The notes: generated from the letters alone by a model not told the origin. Shown: positions 8,117 through 17,872, counted from the stretch's first letter. The stretch is 64,000 bases of DNA from Duganella sp. Leaf126 (GCF_001423125.1 NZ_LMNW01000005.1:1-64000), one strand, 5' to 3'. Program-made: numbers and translations.

Positions 8117-10486
8117 ATGGTTTTCTGGATCATACTGGCCGTCATCGTCGGCATTCCGGCCGTCATCCTCGGCGTGCCGGCACTGCGCCGCAGCCTGGTC
8201 ACGCCGCACATCTTCGCGCTGTTCAAGCGCATTTTGCCCGCCATGTCGGACACCGAGCGCGATGCGCTCGAAGCCGGTACCACCTGGTGGGACGCCGACC
8301 TGTTTTCCGGTCGCCCCGACTGGGACAAGCTGATGCAGCTGCCCCGCCCCACGCTCACTGCCGAGGAACAGTCGTTCCTCGACGTGGAAGTGCGCCAGCT
8401 GTGCGAACTGGTGGACGACTGGGAATCGACCCAGGTGTGGCAAGGCATCCCGGCGCCGGCCTGGCAGTATGCGCGCGAGAAGGGTTTTCTCGGCATGATC
8501 ATCCCCAAGGAATACGGCGGCAAGGCGTTTTCGGCCTTCATGCACTCGCAGGTGGTGATGCAGCTGTCCACCCGCTCGTCGGCGCTGGCGGTGCAGGTGA
8601 TGGTGCCCAACTCGCTGGGACCGGCCGAGCTGCTGCTCCACTACGGCACCGAAAACCAGAAAAACTACTATCTGCCGCGGCTGGCCGCGGGCCAGGAAAT
8701 TCCGTGCTTTGCGCTGACCAGCCCTTATGCCGGCTCGGACGCCGCCGCCATCCCGGACACCGGCGTGGTCTGCATGGGCATGCACGAAGGCCGAGAAACC
8801 CTGGGCCTGCGCGTCACCTGGAACAAGCGCTATATCACGCTCAGCCCCATCGCCACCCTGCTGGGACTGGCGTTCCGCGTGGTCGATCCCGATGGGCTGC
8901 TGCCGGCCGGCGCCACGCCCGGCATCACTTGCGCCCTGATTCCGGCCACGCACCAGGGCGTGGTGATCGGCCGTCGCCACTGGCCGCTGGGCGCCGTATT
9001 CCAGAACGGTCCGACCAGCGGCAAGGATGTCTTCATCCCGATGGAATGGATCATCGGCGGCCCGCAGCAGATCGGCAAGGGCTGGCGCATGCTGATGGAA
9101 TGCCTGGCTGCCGGCCGCGCCATCTCGCTGCCGTCGACCAGTGTCGGCACGGCCAAGCTGGCCGTGCGCGGCACCAGCGCCTATTGCGCGATCCGCCGCC
9201 AGTTCAAGACCGCGATCGGCAAGTTCGAAGGCGTGCAGGAAGCGCTGGCGCGCATGGGCGGCAACCTGTACATGATGGACGCCACCCGCAAGCTGTCCGC
9301 GCTGGCCGTGGACCTCGGTGAAAAGCCGGCCGTGATCTCGGCCATCGCCAAGTACCACGTGACGGAGCGCGGCCGCGCCGTGGTCAACGACGGCATGGAC
9401 ATCCTCGGCGGCAAGGCCATCTGCATGGGGCCGAGCAATTTCCTCGGCCGCGCCTACCAGCAGATCCCGATCGCCATCACGGTGGAAGGCGCCAACATCC
9501 TGACGCGCTGCCTGATCATCTTCGGCCAGGGCGCCATCCGCGCCCATCCCTACGTGCTGCGCGAGATGCACGCCACCGCCGACACCGACCAGCGCCGCGC
9601 CGAGCGCGCCTTCGATGACGCCTTCTTCGGCCACGTGCGCTTTGTCTGCGCCAATGCCGCGCGCGGGCTCTGGTATGCGCTGACCGGCGCCGCGTCGGCG
9701 CCCGTGCCAACGCAGGCCGATCCGGCCATGGCCGGCTACTACCGCGCCGCGGGCCGCCTGTCCACTGCGTTCGCGCTGCTGACCGATACCTCGATGTTCG
9801 TGCTCGGCGGCGAACTGAAACGGCGCGAACGGATCTCGGCGCGCCTCGGCGACGCGCTGTCGATGCTGTACATGGTCAGCGCCACGCTCAAGCGCTACGA
9901 GGACGACGGCCGCCACCACGACGATGCCGCCTATGTGCACTGGTCGGTGCAGGATGCGCTGCACCGCACGCAACTGGCGCTGGCCGGTGTACTCGACAAC
10001 TTCCCCAACCGCCTGGTGGCAGGCGCCGTGCGCGTGCTGCTGTTCCCGTTCGGGATGCCGTACGCGGCGCCCGACGATGCGCTGGGCAGCGACGTGGCGC
10101 GCGCCATGCAGACGGCCGGCCCGGGGCGCGAACGCCTGCTGTCCGACGGCTACCTGGCCGACGACCTGCGCGACCCGGTGGCCTGCGGCGAACTGGCGTT
10201 CGCCCTGCTGCCGCAGGTGGAAGCGATCGAACACCGCCTGAAGCCGGCGGTCCGCGCCGGCCAGATCGAGGCCATGCCGCAAAACCTGCCGCTGCTCGAC
10301 CAGTGGAGCGCGCGCGCGGTGTCGCTGGCACTGATCACGCCCGAGGAGCGGCGTACGCTGGCCGACTTTGCCCGCTTCACCGACCTGTCGGTGCATGTCG
10401 ACGACTTCTCGACCGACTTCAACGCGGCTGCCGATGCCGACCAGCGCCGCCGCATGACGGCGCCGGCCATCGTGCTGGAAGCGTGA
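8117..10486 (+). CDS. fadE: Membrane-anchored acyl-CoA dehydrogenase FadE
   Basis: This 789-residue protein has the FadE architecture: an N-terminal hydrophobic anchor (residues 1-22), an acyl-CoA dehydrogenase core (about 90-500) and a C-terminal DUF1974 region. FadE performs the first, FAD-dependent step of fatty-acid beta-oxidation. Visible family motifs include IIPKEYGGKAFSA, CFALTSPYAGSDA, IPMEWIIGG and TVEGANILTR with the catalytic-region Glu. GGAGGAG precedes the ATG. The FadB-like multifunctional enzyme of the same pathway lies at 41800-43887, not in an operon with it. The length is close to E. coli FadE (about 814). Confidence 0.93.
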   Translation: MVFWIILAVIVGIPAVILGVPALRRSLVTPHIFALFKRILPAMSDTERDALEAGTTWWDADLFSGRPDWDKLMQLPRPTLTAEEQSFLDVEVRQLCELVDDWESTQVWQGIPAPAWQYAREKGFLGMIIPKEYGGKAFSAFMHSQVVMQLSTRSSALAVQVMVPNSLGPAELLLHYGTENQKNYYLPRLAAGQEIPCFALTSPYAGSDAAAIPDTGVVCMGMHEGRETLGLRVTWNKRYITLSPIATLLGLAFRVVDPDGLLPAGATPGITCALIPATHQGVVIGRRHWPLGAVFQNGPTSGKDVFIPMEWIIGGPQQIGKGWRMLMECLAAGRAISLPSTSVGTAKLAVRGTSAYCAIRRQFKTAIGKFEGVQEALARMGGNLYMMDATRKLSALAVDLGEKPAVISAIAKYHVTERGRAVVNDGMDILGGKAICMGPSNFLGRAYQQIPIAITVEGANILTRCLIIFGQGAIRAHPYVLREMHATADTDQRRAERAFDDAFFGHVRFVCANAARGLWYALTGAASAPVPTQADPAMAGYYRAAGRLSTAFALLTDTSMFVLGGELKRRERISARLGDALSMLYMVSATLKRYEDDGRHHDDAAYVHWSVQDALHRTQLALAGVLDNFPNRLVAGAVRVLLFPFGMPYAAPDDALGSDVARAMQTAGPGRERLLSDGYLADDLRDPVACGELAFALLPQVEAIEHRLKPAVRAGQIEAMPQNLPLLDQWSARAVSLALITPEERRTLADFARFTDLSVHVDDFSTDFNAAADADQRRRMTAPAIVLEA

Positions 10487-10512
10487 CACCATCCACCATG
10501 AAACCAGTACCA

Positions 10513-10546
10513 GGCGCCGCCTGCCCGCGATGGGGCGGGTGGCGCC
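10513..10546 (+). terminator. GC-rich hairpin after fadE
   Basis: GGCGCC (10513) pairs with GGCGCC (10541), and an inner CCCGC/GCGGG continues the stem. It stands 27 bases past the fadE stop. There is no clear T-run, so it may be a weak or Rho-assisted terminator. Confidence 0.35.
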
Positions 10547-10665
10547 GCCTGCCGTTGACAGTGACATCCGTGACCATCGTGGCGCTTTGCCAGACTGAAC
10601 TATTGCGTTAAAGTCTAGGCGTTTTTATTCTTTTTGCCACATCACCTCGAAGGACTGGTCACGCC

Positions 10666-11901
10666 ATGAAACTCCGTCAGCAGCTGTTCGTCCCCGCCAT
10701 CCTGTTTTCTGCCATGGCCAGCGCCGGCATGGTCAGCGCCGCCGAGCGCATGACCGTGACCGTTACCCACACGCTGGACCAGGCCCGCCCGTCGGAAACC
10801 ATCACCATCCCCTGGTCCGAAGTCAATCGGGCGCTGCCCGGCGCGCTGCTGCAGCGCATCGCGGTCAGGGATGCGTCGGGCAAGGCGCTGCCTTACCAGG
10901 TGACCAATGTGGCGCCGCAGTCCAAGGATCCGAAGAACGAAGGCATCGCCTACGGCGATCTGATTTTCCAGCACGACTTCGCCGCCGGCGAAAAGCGCGC
11001 CACCTTCACGGTCGAGAAGACCGACGTCGTCTCGCCTGTGTTCCCCAGCAAAGTCTCGGCCCGTTACATCCAGGAGCGCCTCGACGATTTCGCCTGGGAG
11101 AACGACAAGATCGCCCACCGCACCTACGGTCCGGCGCTGGCCGCACCTGCGCCCGAGGGCAGCGGCAAGGAGGTGCTGGTCACCAGCGGCATGGACATCT
11201 GGTTCAAGCGCGTGCCCTACCCCATCGTCGACCGCTGGTACAACAAGGGCCATGACCATTACCACCACGACGAAGGCGAAGGCATGGACATGTACAACGT
11301 CGGCAAATCGCGCGGCGCCGGCGGCACCGGCATCTGGGATGGCAAGACCCTGTCCACCGGCGTCAACTACGCGCGCTGGAAGGTCATCGCCAACGGCCCG
11401 ATCCGCGCCATCTTCGAGCTGTATTACGATGGCTGGGATGCAGGCGGCGCCAAGGTGTCCGAGGTGAAGCGTTTTACCGTCGATGCCGGCCACTATTTCG
11501 ACCAGATTGACAGTACCTTCACCTTTACCGGCCCGCAGCAGCTGACCGCCGCCATCGGCCTGAATAAAACCCCGGCCGACAAGGGACAGCAGGCCAGGGT
11601 GCAGCCGATCACGCAGCCCGCCGACCGCGCGCTGCTGCAGTGGGTCGAGCAGCAATCGAACGACGCGTTCGGCACGGCCGTCATCCTGCCCACCGCCGGC
11701 GAAAACGACTATGCCGAAGACAAGCTCAATGCGCTGATCACGGCAAAAATCGTTTCCGGCCAGCCGCTGCGCTACTACGTGGGCGCCGCCTGGGCGCGGG
11801 CCGGCGAGATCACGAGCCGCGACGACTGGACCCGCTACGTCGCATCCCAGGCCGCCCGCGTGCGTGCACCGGTTGCCGTGTCGCTGGCGGCCGGCAAATA
11901 A
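10666..11901 (+). CDS. Secreted DUF4861 family protein
   Basis: This 411-residue protein has a Sec signal peptide (MKLRQQLFVPAILFSAMASA, cleavage near residue 25) and then reads as the DUF4861 family throughout. That family is found with pectin and polygalacturonate degradation genes, and its chemistry is not established. A histidine/acid-rich stretch, GHDHYHHDEGEGMDMY, near residue 195 could bind metal. AAGGA lies before the ATG. Downstream lie a DUF1080 protein and a secreted esterase, and a pectate lyase is at 50882, so a role in plant polysaccharide use is likely. The assignment is from family character only. Confidence 0.75.
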   Translation: MKLRQQLFVPAILFSAMASAGMVSAAERMTVTVTHTLDQARPSETITIPWSEVNRALPGALLQRIAVRDASGKALPYQVTNVAPQSKDPKNEGIAYGDLIFQHDFAAGEKRATFTVEKTDVVSPVFPSKVSARYIQERLDDFAWENDKIAHRTYGPALAAPAPEGSGKEVLVTSGMDIWFKRVPYPIVDRWYNKGHDHYHHDEGEGMDMYNVGKSRGAGGTGIWDGKTLSTGVNYARWKVIANGPIRAIFELYYDGWDAGGAKVSEVKRFTVDAGHYFDQIDSTFTFTGPQQLTAAIGLNKTPADKGQQARVQPITQPADRALLQWVEQQSNDAFGTAVILPTAGENDYAEDKLNALITAKIVSGQPLRYYVGAAWARAGEITSRDDWTRYVASQAARVRAPVAVSLAAGK

Positions 11902-11940
11902 CGCGGTGCGCGGCGTGTCTGCACAGGACCGTCTGCGCTG

Positions 11941-12606
11941 TCAGCGCGCGCGGTGCGGACCGGTGGGATCGACAGGTGCGACCAGCTCCACCACATCGAC
12001 GTCGCGCAGCTCGTAGGGCGCGCCCTCGAGCTGGAAGCCGATGCGTCCGGCGGCAGGCTGCACGCCTGTCACGCGGTTTTGCAGCACGCCGTTGATCGAT
12101 ACCTCCACCGTGCCGTCGCGGGCGACGATGTCGGCGACATTCCACTGGCCCGCCGGCCGTTCGCTGTCGGCCGCCATCTTGTCCTTGGTGCGCGGCACGG
12201 CGTCCGGCGCGCTGGTCAGCGGCTCGCTGAAGGCGGCGCCGGCCATCGGCAACAGGTCGCCGGCGCGGCCATGCTTGGTCTGCACCTGCAGGCTGAGCGG
12301 CCAGACGCGGTCTTTCGCCCCGTCGCTGATGTGCAGCAGCACGCCCGCATTACCGGGCTTGCCGGTCCAGCGCCACGCCACGTGCAGCCGGTAGTTGGCA
12401 TAGCTGTTAGTGGTGGCGAGAAAACCGGACGGCTGGCCGGCAACCGCGATTACGCCTTCGGGCAGCACGCGCACCACCTGCTCGATGCTGGCGGCAGGCG
12501 TGGTCTCGAGGGTCCAGTTGTCGAGATTGCGGCCGTTGAATAATGGCGCGGCGCTGGTAGACTGCACGGACAGCAGCAGCACCATTCCGATAACGTTCGC
12601 TCTCAT
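11941..12606 (-). CDS. Secreted DUF1080 / 3-keto-disaccharide hydrolase-like protein
   Basis: This 221-residue protein has a signal peptide (MRANVIGMVLLLSVQSTSAA) and a concanavalin-like jelly-roll fold of the DUF1080 (3-keto-disaccharide hydrolase) type. Family signs are LFNGRNLDNW at the start of the domain, the NAGVLLHISD segment, and WNVADIVARDGTVEVSINGV, then GRIGFQLEG near the end. GGAAG lies eight bases before the ATG at 12606, and an in-frame ATG at 12621 is less likely. The start codon faces that of the esterase with only 13 bases between, so the two promoters must lie inside each other's coding DNA. A carbohydrate role is inferred. Confidence 0.72.
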   Translation of the reverse strand: MRANVIGMVLLLSVQSTSAAPLFNGRNLDNWTLETTPAASIEQVVRVLPEGVIAVAGQPSGFLATTNSYANYRLHVAWRWTGKPGNAGVLLHISDGAKDRVWPLSLQVQTKHGRAGDLLPMAGAAFSEPLTSAPDAVPRTKDKMAADSERPAGQWNVADIVARDGTVEVSINGVLQNRVTGVQPAAGRIGFQLEGAPYELRDVDVVELVAPVDPTGPHRAR

Positions 12607-12619
12607 TTGATCGTCTTCC

Positions 12620-13546
12620 ATGAAAAAAGCCCTGATGGCACTGATATTGAGTCTGGCGTCGAGCGCGGCCCACGCGGGCAGCGACGTGATCCCCTTGTGG
12701 CCCGAAGGCGTGCCGGGCCTGCGTGACATCGGCCCCGAGCAGGTCAGCGGCGGGCATATCGCCAATGTCTCGGTGCCCACGCTGACCCGCATCGGGCCGG
12801 CGGCCGACCGGCATCATGGCACAGCTGTCATCATTTGTCCCGGCGGCGGTTATGCACGGCTCTCCACGGCACGCGAAGGCGAACAGTTCGGCCACTGGCT
12901 CAGTACCCTGGGCGTGACCGCCTACGTGCTCAAGTACCGCATGCGCGAATACGGCCACCCGGCGCCGCTGCAGGACGTGCTGCGCGCCGTGCGCACGGTG
13001 CGGGCGCACGCAGCCGAACAGGGCATCGACCCGGCGCGCATCGGCGTGATGGGCAGCTCGGCCGGTGGTCACCTGGCTGCCAGCGCCGGCACCCTGTACG
13101 ACCACCCGCTGGGCCGCACCGGCGCCGCGCTGGACACGGTCAGTGCGCGCCCGGATTTCCTGATCCTGATGTACCCGGTGATCACGCTGAAAGATCCGGC
13201 CGCCCACGCAATTTCGCGCAGGATGCTGCTCGGCGAGCATCCGACGCCGGAAACGGTGGCCCTGATGTCGCTGGAAGACCAGGTGACGCCTGCCACGCCG
13301 CCCACGCTGCTGATCCACACGCAGGAAGACAACACGGTGCCGGTGGAAAACAGCATCCTGTTCTACCAGGCGCTCACCCGCGCCAGGGTGCCGGCCGAAA
13401 TGTACTTGTTCGAACGCGGCGGCCACGGCATGGGCATGCGCGAGGGGCTGGGCACCACGTCGCAATGGCCGCACCGTGCCGAGGAATGGCTGCGCGAACG
13501 GGGCTTGCTGACGGCATCGAAGGCAGGACAGCCGCCGGCAAAATGA
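12620..13546 (+). CDS. Secreted alpha/beta hydrolase, carbohydrate esterase type
   Basis: This 308-residue protein has a clear Sec signal (MKKALMALILSLASSAAHA) and an alpha/beta-hydrolase fold of the bifunctional acetylxylan/feruloyl esterase type. The oxyanion segment is ICPGGGY. The catalytic triad can be placed as Ser147 in GSSAGGH, Asp237 in HTQEDNTVP and His269 in RGGHGMGM. Such enzymes remove acetyl or phenolic groups from hemicellulose or pectin. No good ribosome-binding site is seen before the ATG, though the signal peptide supports it. Ferulate released by such enzymes would feed the ech/vdh route at 62792, but that link is inferred. The Tn3 transposon begins 66 bases past the stop. 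Confidence 0.8.
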   Translation: MKKALMALILSLASSAAHAGSDVIPLWPEGVPGLRDIGPEQVSGGHIANVSVPTLTRIGPAADRHHGTAVIICPGGGYARLSTAREGEQFGHWLSTLGVTAYVLKYRMREYGHPAPLQDVLRAVRTVRAHAAEQGIDPARIGVMGSSAGGHLAASAGTLYDHPLGRTGAALDTVSARPDFLILMYPVITLKDPAAHAISRRMLLGEHPTPETVALMSLEDQVTPATPPTLLIHTQEDNTVPVENSILFYQALTRARVPAEMYLFERGGHGMGMREGLGTTSQWPHRAEEWLRERGLLTASKAGQPPAK

Positions 13547-13607
13547 CTGGCGCGCGGCTGGCGCTGCTGCCGTAGCTGCCGTAGCGGTTGGATCTGCCGA
13601 TCCGTGC

Positions 13608-13612
13608 CATGT
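13608..13612. repeat. Target-site duplication, left copy
   Basis: CATGT directly abuts the left inverted repeat and is repeated exactly at 24526-24530. Five bases is the duplication length of Tn3-family insertion. Confidence 0.93.
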
Positions 13613-13652
13613 GGGGGAAATAGGGAAAACGGAAAAAATCGGGCGCTAAGCC
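13613..13652 (+). repeat. Left terminal inverted repeat of the transposon
   Basis: The 40-bp repeat begins GGGGGAAATAGGG, carries the A-rich block AAAACGGAAAAAATC and ends GCGCTAAGCC, a layout like other Tn3-family ends. Compared with the right repeat it differs at positions 5, 6 and 9 only. The tnpA stop codon lies immediately inside it. Confidence 0.93.
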
Positions 13653-16622
13653 CTATGGCCCGTCTTTGAAGGCGCGCAGCGGCCGATATTTGCCTTCATC
13701 GACCTTCCTGCTCTGGCGCCAGACGTAGTCCCCTGTCAGGTTGATGTGCTCCCAGCCCAGGGGCGACAGGAATTGCAGCATATCGTCGTCGGCCAGCTTG
13801 CCGGCCTCGCGCAGGGCCTGTGTTGAGCGCTCCAGATACACGGTATTCCACAGCACGATGGCGGCCGTCACCAGGTTCAGACCGCTGGCGCGGTACCGCT
13901 GCTGCTCAAACGTCCGGTCGCGGATCTCTCCCAGCCTGTGGATGAAGACCGCCCTGGCCAACGCATTCCGCGCCTCCCCCTTGTTCAGCCCGGCGTGCAC
14001 CCGCCGGCGCAGCTCCACGTTCTGCAACCAGTCCAAGATGAACAGCGTGCGCTCGATGCGGCCCAGATCGCGCAGCGCGATCGCTAGGCCGTTCTGGCGC
14101 GGGTAGCTGCCGAGTTTGCGCAGCATGAGGGACGCGGTGACGGTGCCGTGCTTGATCGATGAGGCCAAGCGCAGCACGTCGTCCCAGTGCTCGCGCAGGT
14201 GCTTGATATTCAGGGTGCCGCCGATCATCGACCGCAGCGCCGGGTGGTCCGCCACTTTGCCGGGCACGTACAGCTTGGTGTCGCCCAGGTCGCGGATGCG
14301 CGGCGCAAACCGGAACCCCAGCAGGTGCATCAGCGCGAACACGTGGTCGGTGAACCCGGCCGTGTCGGTGTAGTGCTCCTCGATGCGCAAGTCCGACTCG
14401 TGGTACAGCAGGCCGTCCAGCACATAGGTGGAGTCGCGCACGCCGACATTGACCACTTTGGTGCTGAATGGCGCGTACTGGTCGGAGATGTGGGTGTAGA
14501 ACAGCTTGCCAGGCTCGGCGCCGTATTTCGGGTTGATATGTCCAGTGCTCTCCGCACGGCCGCCGGCGCGGAAGCGCTGGCCGTCCGACGACGATGTGGT
14601 GCCGTCGCCCCAGTGTCCGGCAAACGAGTGCCTGAGCTGGGCGTTGACGAGTTCCGCCAGGCCGGCCGAGTAGGTCTCGTCCCGGATGTGCCAGGCCTGT
14701 AGCCAGGACAGTTTCGCGTAGGTGGCGCCCGGGCTCGATTCCGCCATCTTGGTCAGGCCGAGGTTGATCGCGTCGGCCAGGATCGCCGACAGCAACAGCG
14801 TGCGGTCCTTGGCCTCCTCGCCGTTCTTGAGGTGGACGAAATGGCGCGTGAACCCGGTCCATTCGTCCACGTCCATCAGCAGTTCCGTGATTTTGATCCG
14901 GGGCAGTAGGCCGCTGGTGAGGTCGATCAGCGCCTGCGCAGCGTCCGGCACCACGGCGTCCTGTGGGCTGATCCTCAGTCCGGTGTCGGTGATGATCGCG
15001 TCCGGCAGCTCGTTGGCCAGAGCTAGACAGTTGACCTTGGCAAGCTGCTCCTCAAGCAGCAGCAAGCGGTCATGCAGATACCGGTCGCAGTCCTGGTTGA
15101 CCGCGATCGGCAACTGCCGTGCTGTTTTCATGGCGCCGAATTTTTCCGTTGGCAGCAGGTATTCCTCGAAGTCGCGGAACTGGCGCGAACCCTAGACCCA
15201 GATATCGCCCGATCGCAGCGAATTTTTCAACTCCGAGAGCACGCAAATCTCGTAGAAGCGTCGGTCGAGCCCTTCGTCGGTGATGACGAGGGGCTTCCAG
15301 CGGGCCTTGACAAAGCTGGTCGGCGCGTCATCCGGCACCTTGCGGGCGCCGGTCGCGTTCATCCCGCGCAGCACGTCGATCGCGTCCAGTACGGCCTGCG
15401 CGGCCGGCGCCGCCTTCAGCTTGAGCACGTCCAGGAACTCGGGCGTGTATCGCCGCAGGGTGCTGTACTGCTCGCCGACAAGGGACAGGTGATCGAACGA
15501 CTCGGGCTGCGCCAGCTGGCCGGCCTCGGTGACGCTCTGGGCGAAATCGGTCCAAGGCAACACCGCCTCGATCGCGGCGTAGGGATCTCGGCCCGATGCC
15601 TTGGCCTCGACCAGCGCGCGGCCGATCTTCGAATACAGCCGCACCTTGTCGTTGATTGCCTTGCCTTGCTTCTGGAAATCCTGCTGATGCTTGTTCTTGG
15701 CCGCGCTGAACAGTCTGATCATGATCCGGTCGTGCAGGTCGACCAGCTCATCCGTCACCGTGGCCATGCCCTCGATGGCCAGCGCCGCCAGAGTGGCGTA
15801 GCGCCGCTCATCTTCGAACTTGGCCAGGTCGCGCGGCGTCATCTGCGCGCCCTCCCGGGCCGTCTTCAGCAACCGGTTTTGGTGGATCTGGCGCCCGAGT
15901 CCGTCAGGGAGGGCCAGCGACTGGAATACCTTGAGCCGTTCGATGTGCTCGCGCATGTAGCGTGAGTTCGGCTTGAGCGGCGACTGGCGTAGCCAGACCA
16001 GCCATGTGACGTTCATGTCGGGCGCGACGTTGAGAAGGTTGTCCAGGGAGCGCTTGTGGTGGCGCTCTAACGGGTCGATCAGGGTGCGATAGATACGCCG
16101 GTTCGCCCGCGTCACGGCCTCGGCACAGGCGCGTTCGATTACCGTCAGCGCCGGGAGGATGATGCGCTGCTGACGCAGTGATTCAAGGGAATGCGCCGCG
16201 AGGATCATCGCCTTGTCGGTTTGCATGGCGAGGTCGGAAAGGCTGTGCACCAGCTTGCGGAAATGAGGTAGCCCAAACACGGACAGTCCCATATAGGCGC
16301 GCAACTCATGTAGGTGCTCGTTTCGGGTTTTTTCGCGCTCTCCATACTCCGGCCAGGCTGCGGCGTCGCTGCCCACCTGTTTGGCAATGCAATGGACCAC
16401 CGCTTCCGGCAGTACGGTGTCGCTGGCCAGCGCGTAGCCAGGGTAGCGCAGCAGGCATAGCTGCACGGCAAAACCCAAGCGGTTGGCGGCGCCACGGCGT
16501 TGCCGGATCAGCGCCAAGTCCGCGTCGGTGAAGCTGTAATGCTGAATCAGGTCATTCTGATTCTCCGGCAATATTAACAAACTATCTCTTTCCGTATCGG
16601 AAAGCAGTGCGCGACGCGGCAT
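13653..16622 (-). pseudogene. tnpA: Tn3-family transposase with an internal amber stop
   Basis: The frame encodes a 989-codon DDE transposase of normal Tn3-family length, interrupted once by TAG at 15192-15194 (codon 477). Both sides stay in one frame, and the family reads SGDIWVQGSRQF where this copy reads IWV-stop-GSRQF, so a single CAG-to-TAG change explains it. The C-terminal half holds the catalytic core, with the first Asp in [10 protein letters not shown], a second in [10 protein letters not shown] and the Glu in [16 protein letters not shown] precedes the ATG at 16622. As read, the N-terminal DNA-binding part and the catalytic part are separated, so the copy is probably inactive without suppression or a helper in trans. 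Confidence 0.9.
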
Positions 16623-16662
16623 TCGATCGGTCCTTTCGGAGAGTTATTTCGAGAATTTTGAT

Positions 16663-16675
16663 TGCCATAATGGCA
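16663..16675. promoter_or_regulatory. Palindrome upstream of tnpA
   Basis: TGCCAT-A-ATGGCA is a perfect 13-bp palindrome 41 bases upstream of the tnpA start. The 11-mer ATAATGGCATA overlapping it also occurs at 18401-18411, just before the XRE-domain gene. It may be an operator. No function is shown. Confidence 0.3.
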
Positions 16676-16819
16676 TAGTTGCGTTCAATCAGTCGAAGAA
16701 AATCAATATGATTTTTTATGATTAAAAACGATTGACACCTTTATTGCGCTATGGGAGGATGAATCTGGCCTAGGAACGATGGGCCCTACGGAATGCGCGA
16801 AACTCAACGAAAGGAAATG

Positions 16820-17494
16820 ATGCAAAAATTCACCAGTATCCTCGCCGTGGTGGCCACCGTTTCGCTGACCGCGTGCGGCAGTAAGACTGACGCCAATGAG
16901 AAAAACTTTGGCGCGGCGATGAGCCAGTACTTCGACAAGAAGGGGGATCTTTGCCTCAACACCAAGCAGTGGCCGGTCGAAGTGACTGAAATGGACCTGC
17001 GCATGGAGAAGGCTTTGAAATCCGGCAGCGCCTCCCGGATGGGCGCGCTGCAATCGGTTGGCCTGGTCAAGGGCGAGGACGTCGAAGTGGATATCATGGG
17101 CATCATGGGCAAGCCGACCGGTGCGAAAGCCAAGGTGAAACGCTATTCGCTGACCGATGCAGCCAAGCCTTTCGCCCAGGAAAAGGACGTCGAGTCGATC
17201 GGATTGAACGGCAGAACCACCGTCCGTCAGACCGACCTCTGCTGGGGCAAGAAGGCGCTCGACAAGATCGTGAAATGGGAGGGGCCGATGAAGTTAGGCG
17301 ACTACCAGGAGGCCGGCATCACCTACACCTACAAGGTCGACCACACGGCTAGCTGGGCAACTAAGCCCGAGGTGCAGGCCGCTTTCCCTGCCATTAAAAG
17401 CATTCTCGATGGCGCGGGCAAGAGCGAGCTGAAACACGGCGTGAAGCTCACGTCGCAAGGCTGGGAAGCCAAGGGATTGGATTCGGCGTTTTAA
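16820..17494 (+). CDS. Transposon-borne lipoprotein of unknown function
   Basis: This is a 224-residue protein with a lipoprotein signal: MQKFTSILAVVATVSLTAC puts the lipidated Cys at 19. The start at 16820 follows AAAGGA; a longer frame from 16793 adds residues that do not belong to a signal peptide. The mature part is soluble-looking, with LCLNTKQWPVEV, a Gly/Met segment DIMGIMGKPTG and a Cys at DLCWGKKAL that could pair with the earlier one. No family is recognised. It is the first cargo gene after tnpA and reads away from it. TTGACA lies at 16732 but without a good -10. It may be an envelope immunity or surface protein, but nothing seen proves this. Confidence 0.7.
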   Translation: MQKFTSILAVVATVSLTACGSKTDANEKNFGAAMSQYFDKKGDLCLNTKQWPVEVTEMDLRMEKALKSGSASRMGALQSVGLVKGEDVEVDIMGIMGKPTGAKAKVKRYSLTDAAKPFAQEKDVESIGLNGRTTVRQTDLCWGKKALDKIVKWEGPMKLGDYQEAGITYTYKVDHTASWATKPEVQAAFPAIKSILDGAGKSELKHGVKLTSQGWEAKGLDSAF

Positions 17495-17596
17495 TATGTC
17501 GTAGCAAGGCCGTGTTGTACGCAACATGGCTCTCGGCGAGGATTCGCCCGTAGCTCCCAGCCCCGCTCCACCACCAGATTTTTGAGGAGAAACACC

Positions 17597-17872
17597 ATGG
17601 CACAGACCGAAACCAAAGTGCTCACCGCACACGTCCCTCTGCCGCTGGCCGACAAGGTCGACCTGCTGGCCGCGCGCCTGGAACGATCGCGCGGCTGGGT
17701 CGTTAAACAGGCGCTCAGCGCCTGGGTCGACCAGGAAGAGGAGCGCAGCCGCCTCACCCGCGAGGCGATGGCCGACGTCAAGGCCGGCCACGTCATCGAC
17801 CACCAGGCGGTGCAGGCGTGGGCCGACAGCCTCGACACGGACAACCCACTGCCGGCGCCGGTGGTACCCTGA
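17597..17872 (+). CDS. Ribbon-helix-helix antitoxin (ParD/CopG type)
   Basis: This 91-residue protein starts at an ATG preceded by GAGGAG. The N-terminus (VLTAHVPLPLADKVDLLAARLERSRGWVVKQAL) has the beta-strand and two-helix pattern of ribbon-helix-helix DNA-binding antitoxins. The acidic C-terminal tail (TREAMADVKAGHVIDHQAVQAWADSL) is of the type that wraps around ParE toxins. Its stop overlaps the toxin start by one base (TGATG), so translation is probably coupled. As in the family, it would repress its own promoter together with the toxin. On a transposon it would help keep the element in the cell. Confidence 0.85.
   Translation: MAQTETKVLTAHVPLPLADKVDLLAARLERSRGWVVKQALSAWVDQEEERSRLTREAMADVKAGHVIDHQAVQAWADSLDTDNPLPAPVVP

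Noticed and set aside
8096-10567. Minus-strand open frame opposite fadE
   Set aside because: Composition of an antisense shadow; fadE is complete and motif-rich on the plus strand.
13561-13607. Direct repeats CTGCCGTAG and hairpin GGATC-TGCC-GATCC left of the transposon as part of the element
   Set aside because: They lie outside the CATGT duplication and belong to the host intergenic DNA.
13653-16622. Two separate transposase genes
   Set aside because: Both parts are in one frame, separated by a single TAG and 21 codons that still read as the family sequence, so it is one broken gene.
16732-16760. Full promoter for the transposon lipoprotein at TTGACA
   Set aside because: No -10-like sequence exists at 15-19 bases downstream.
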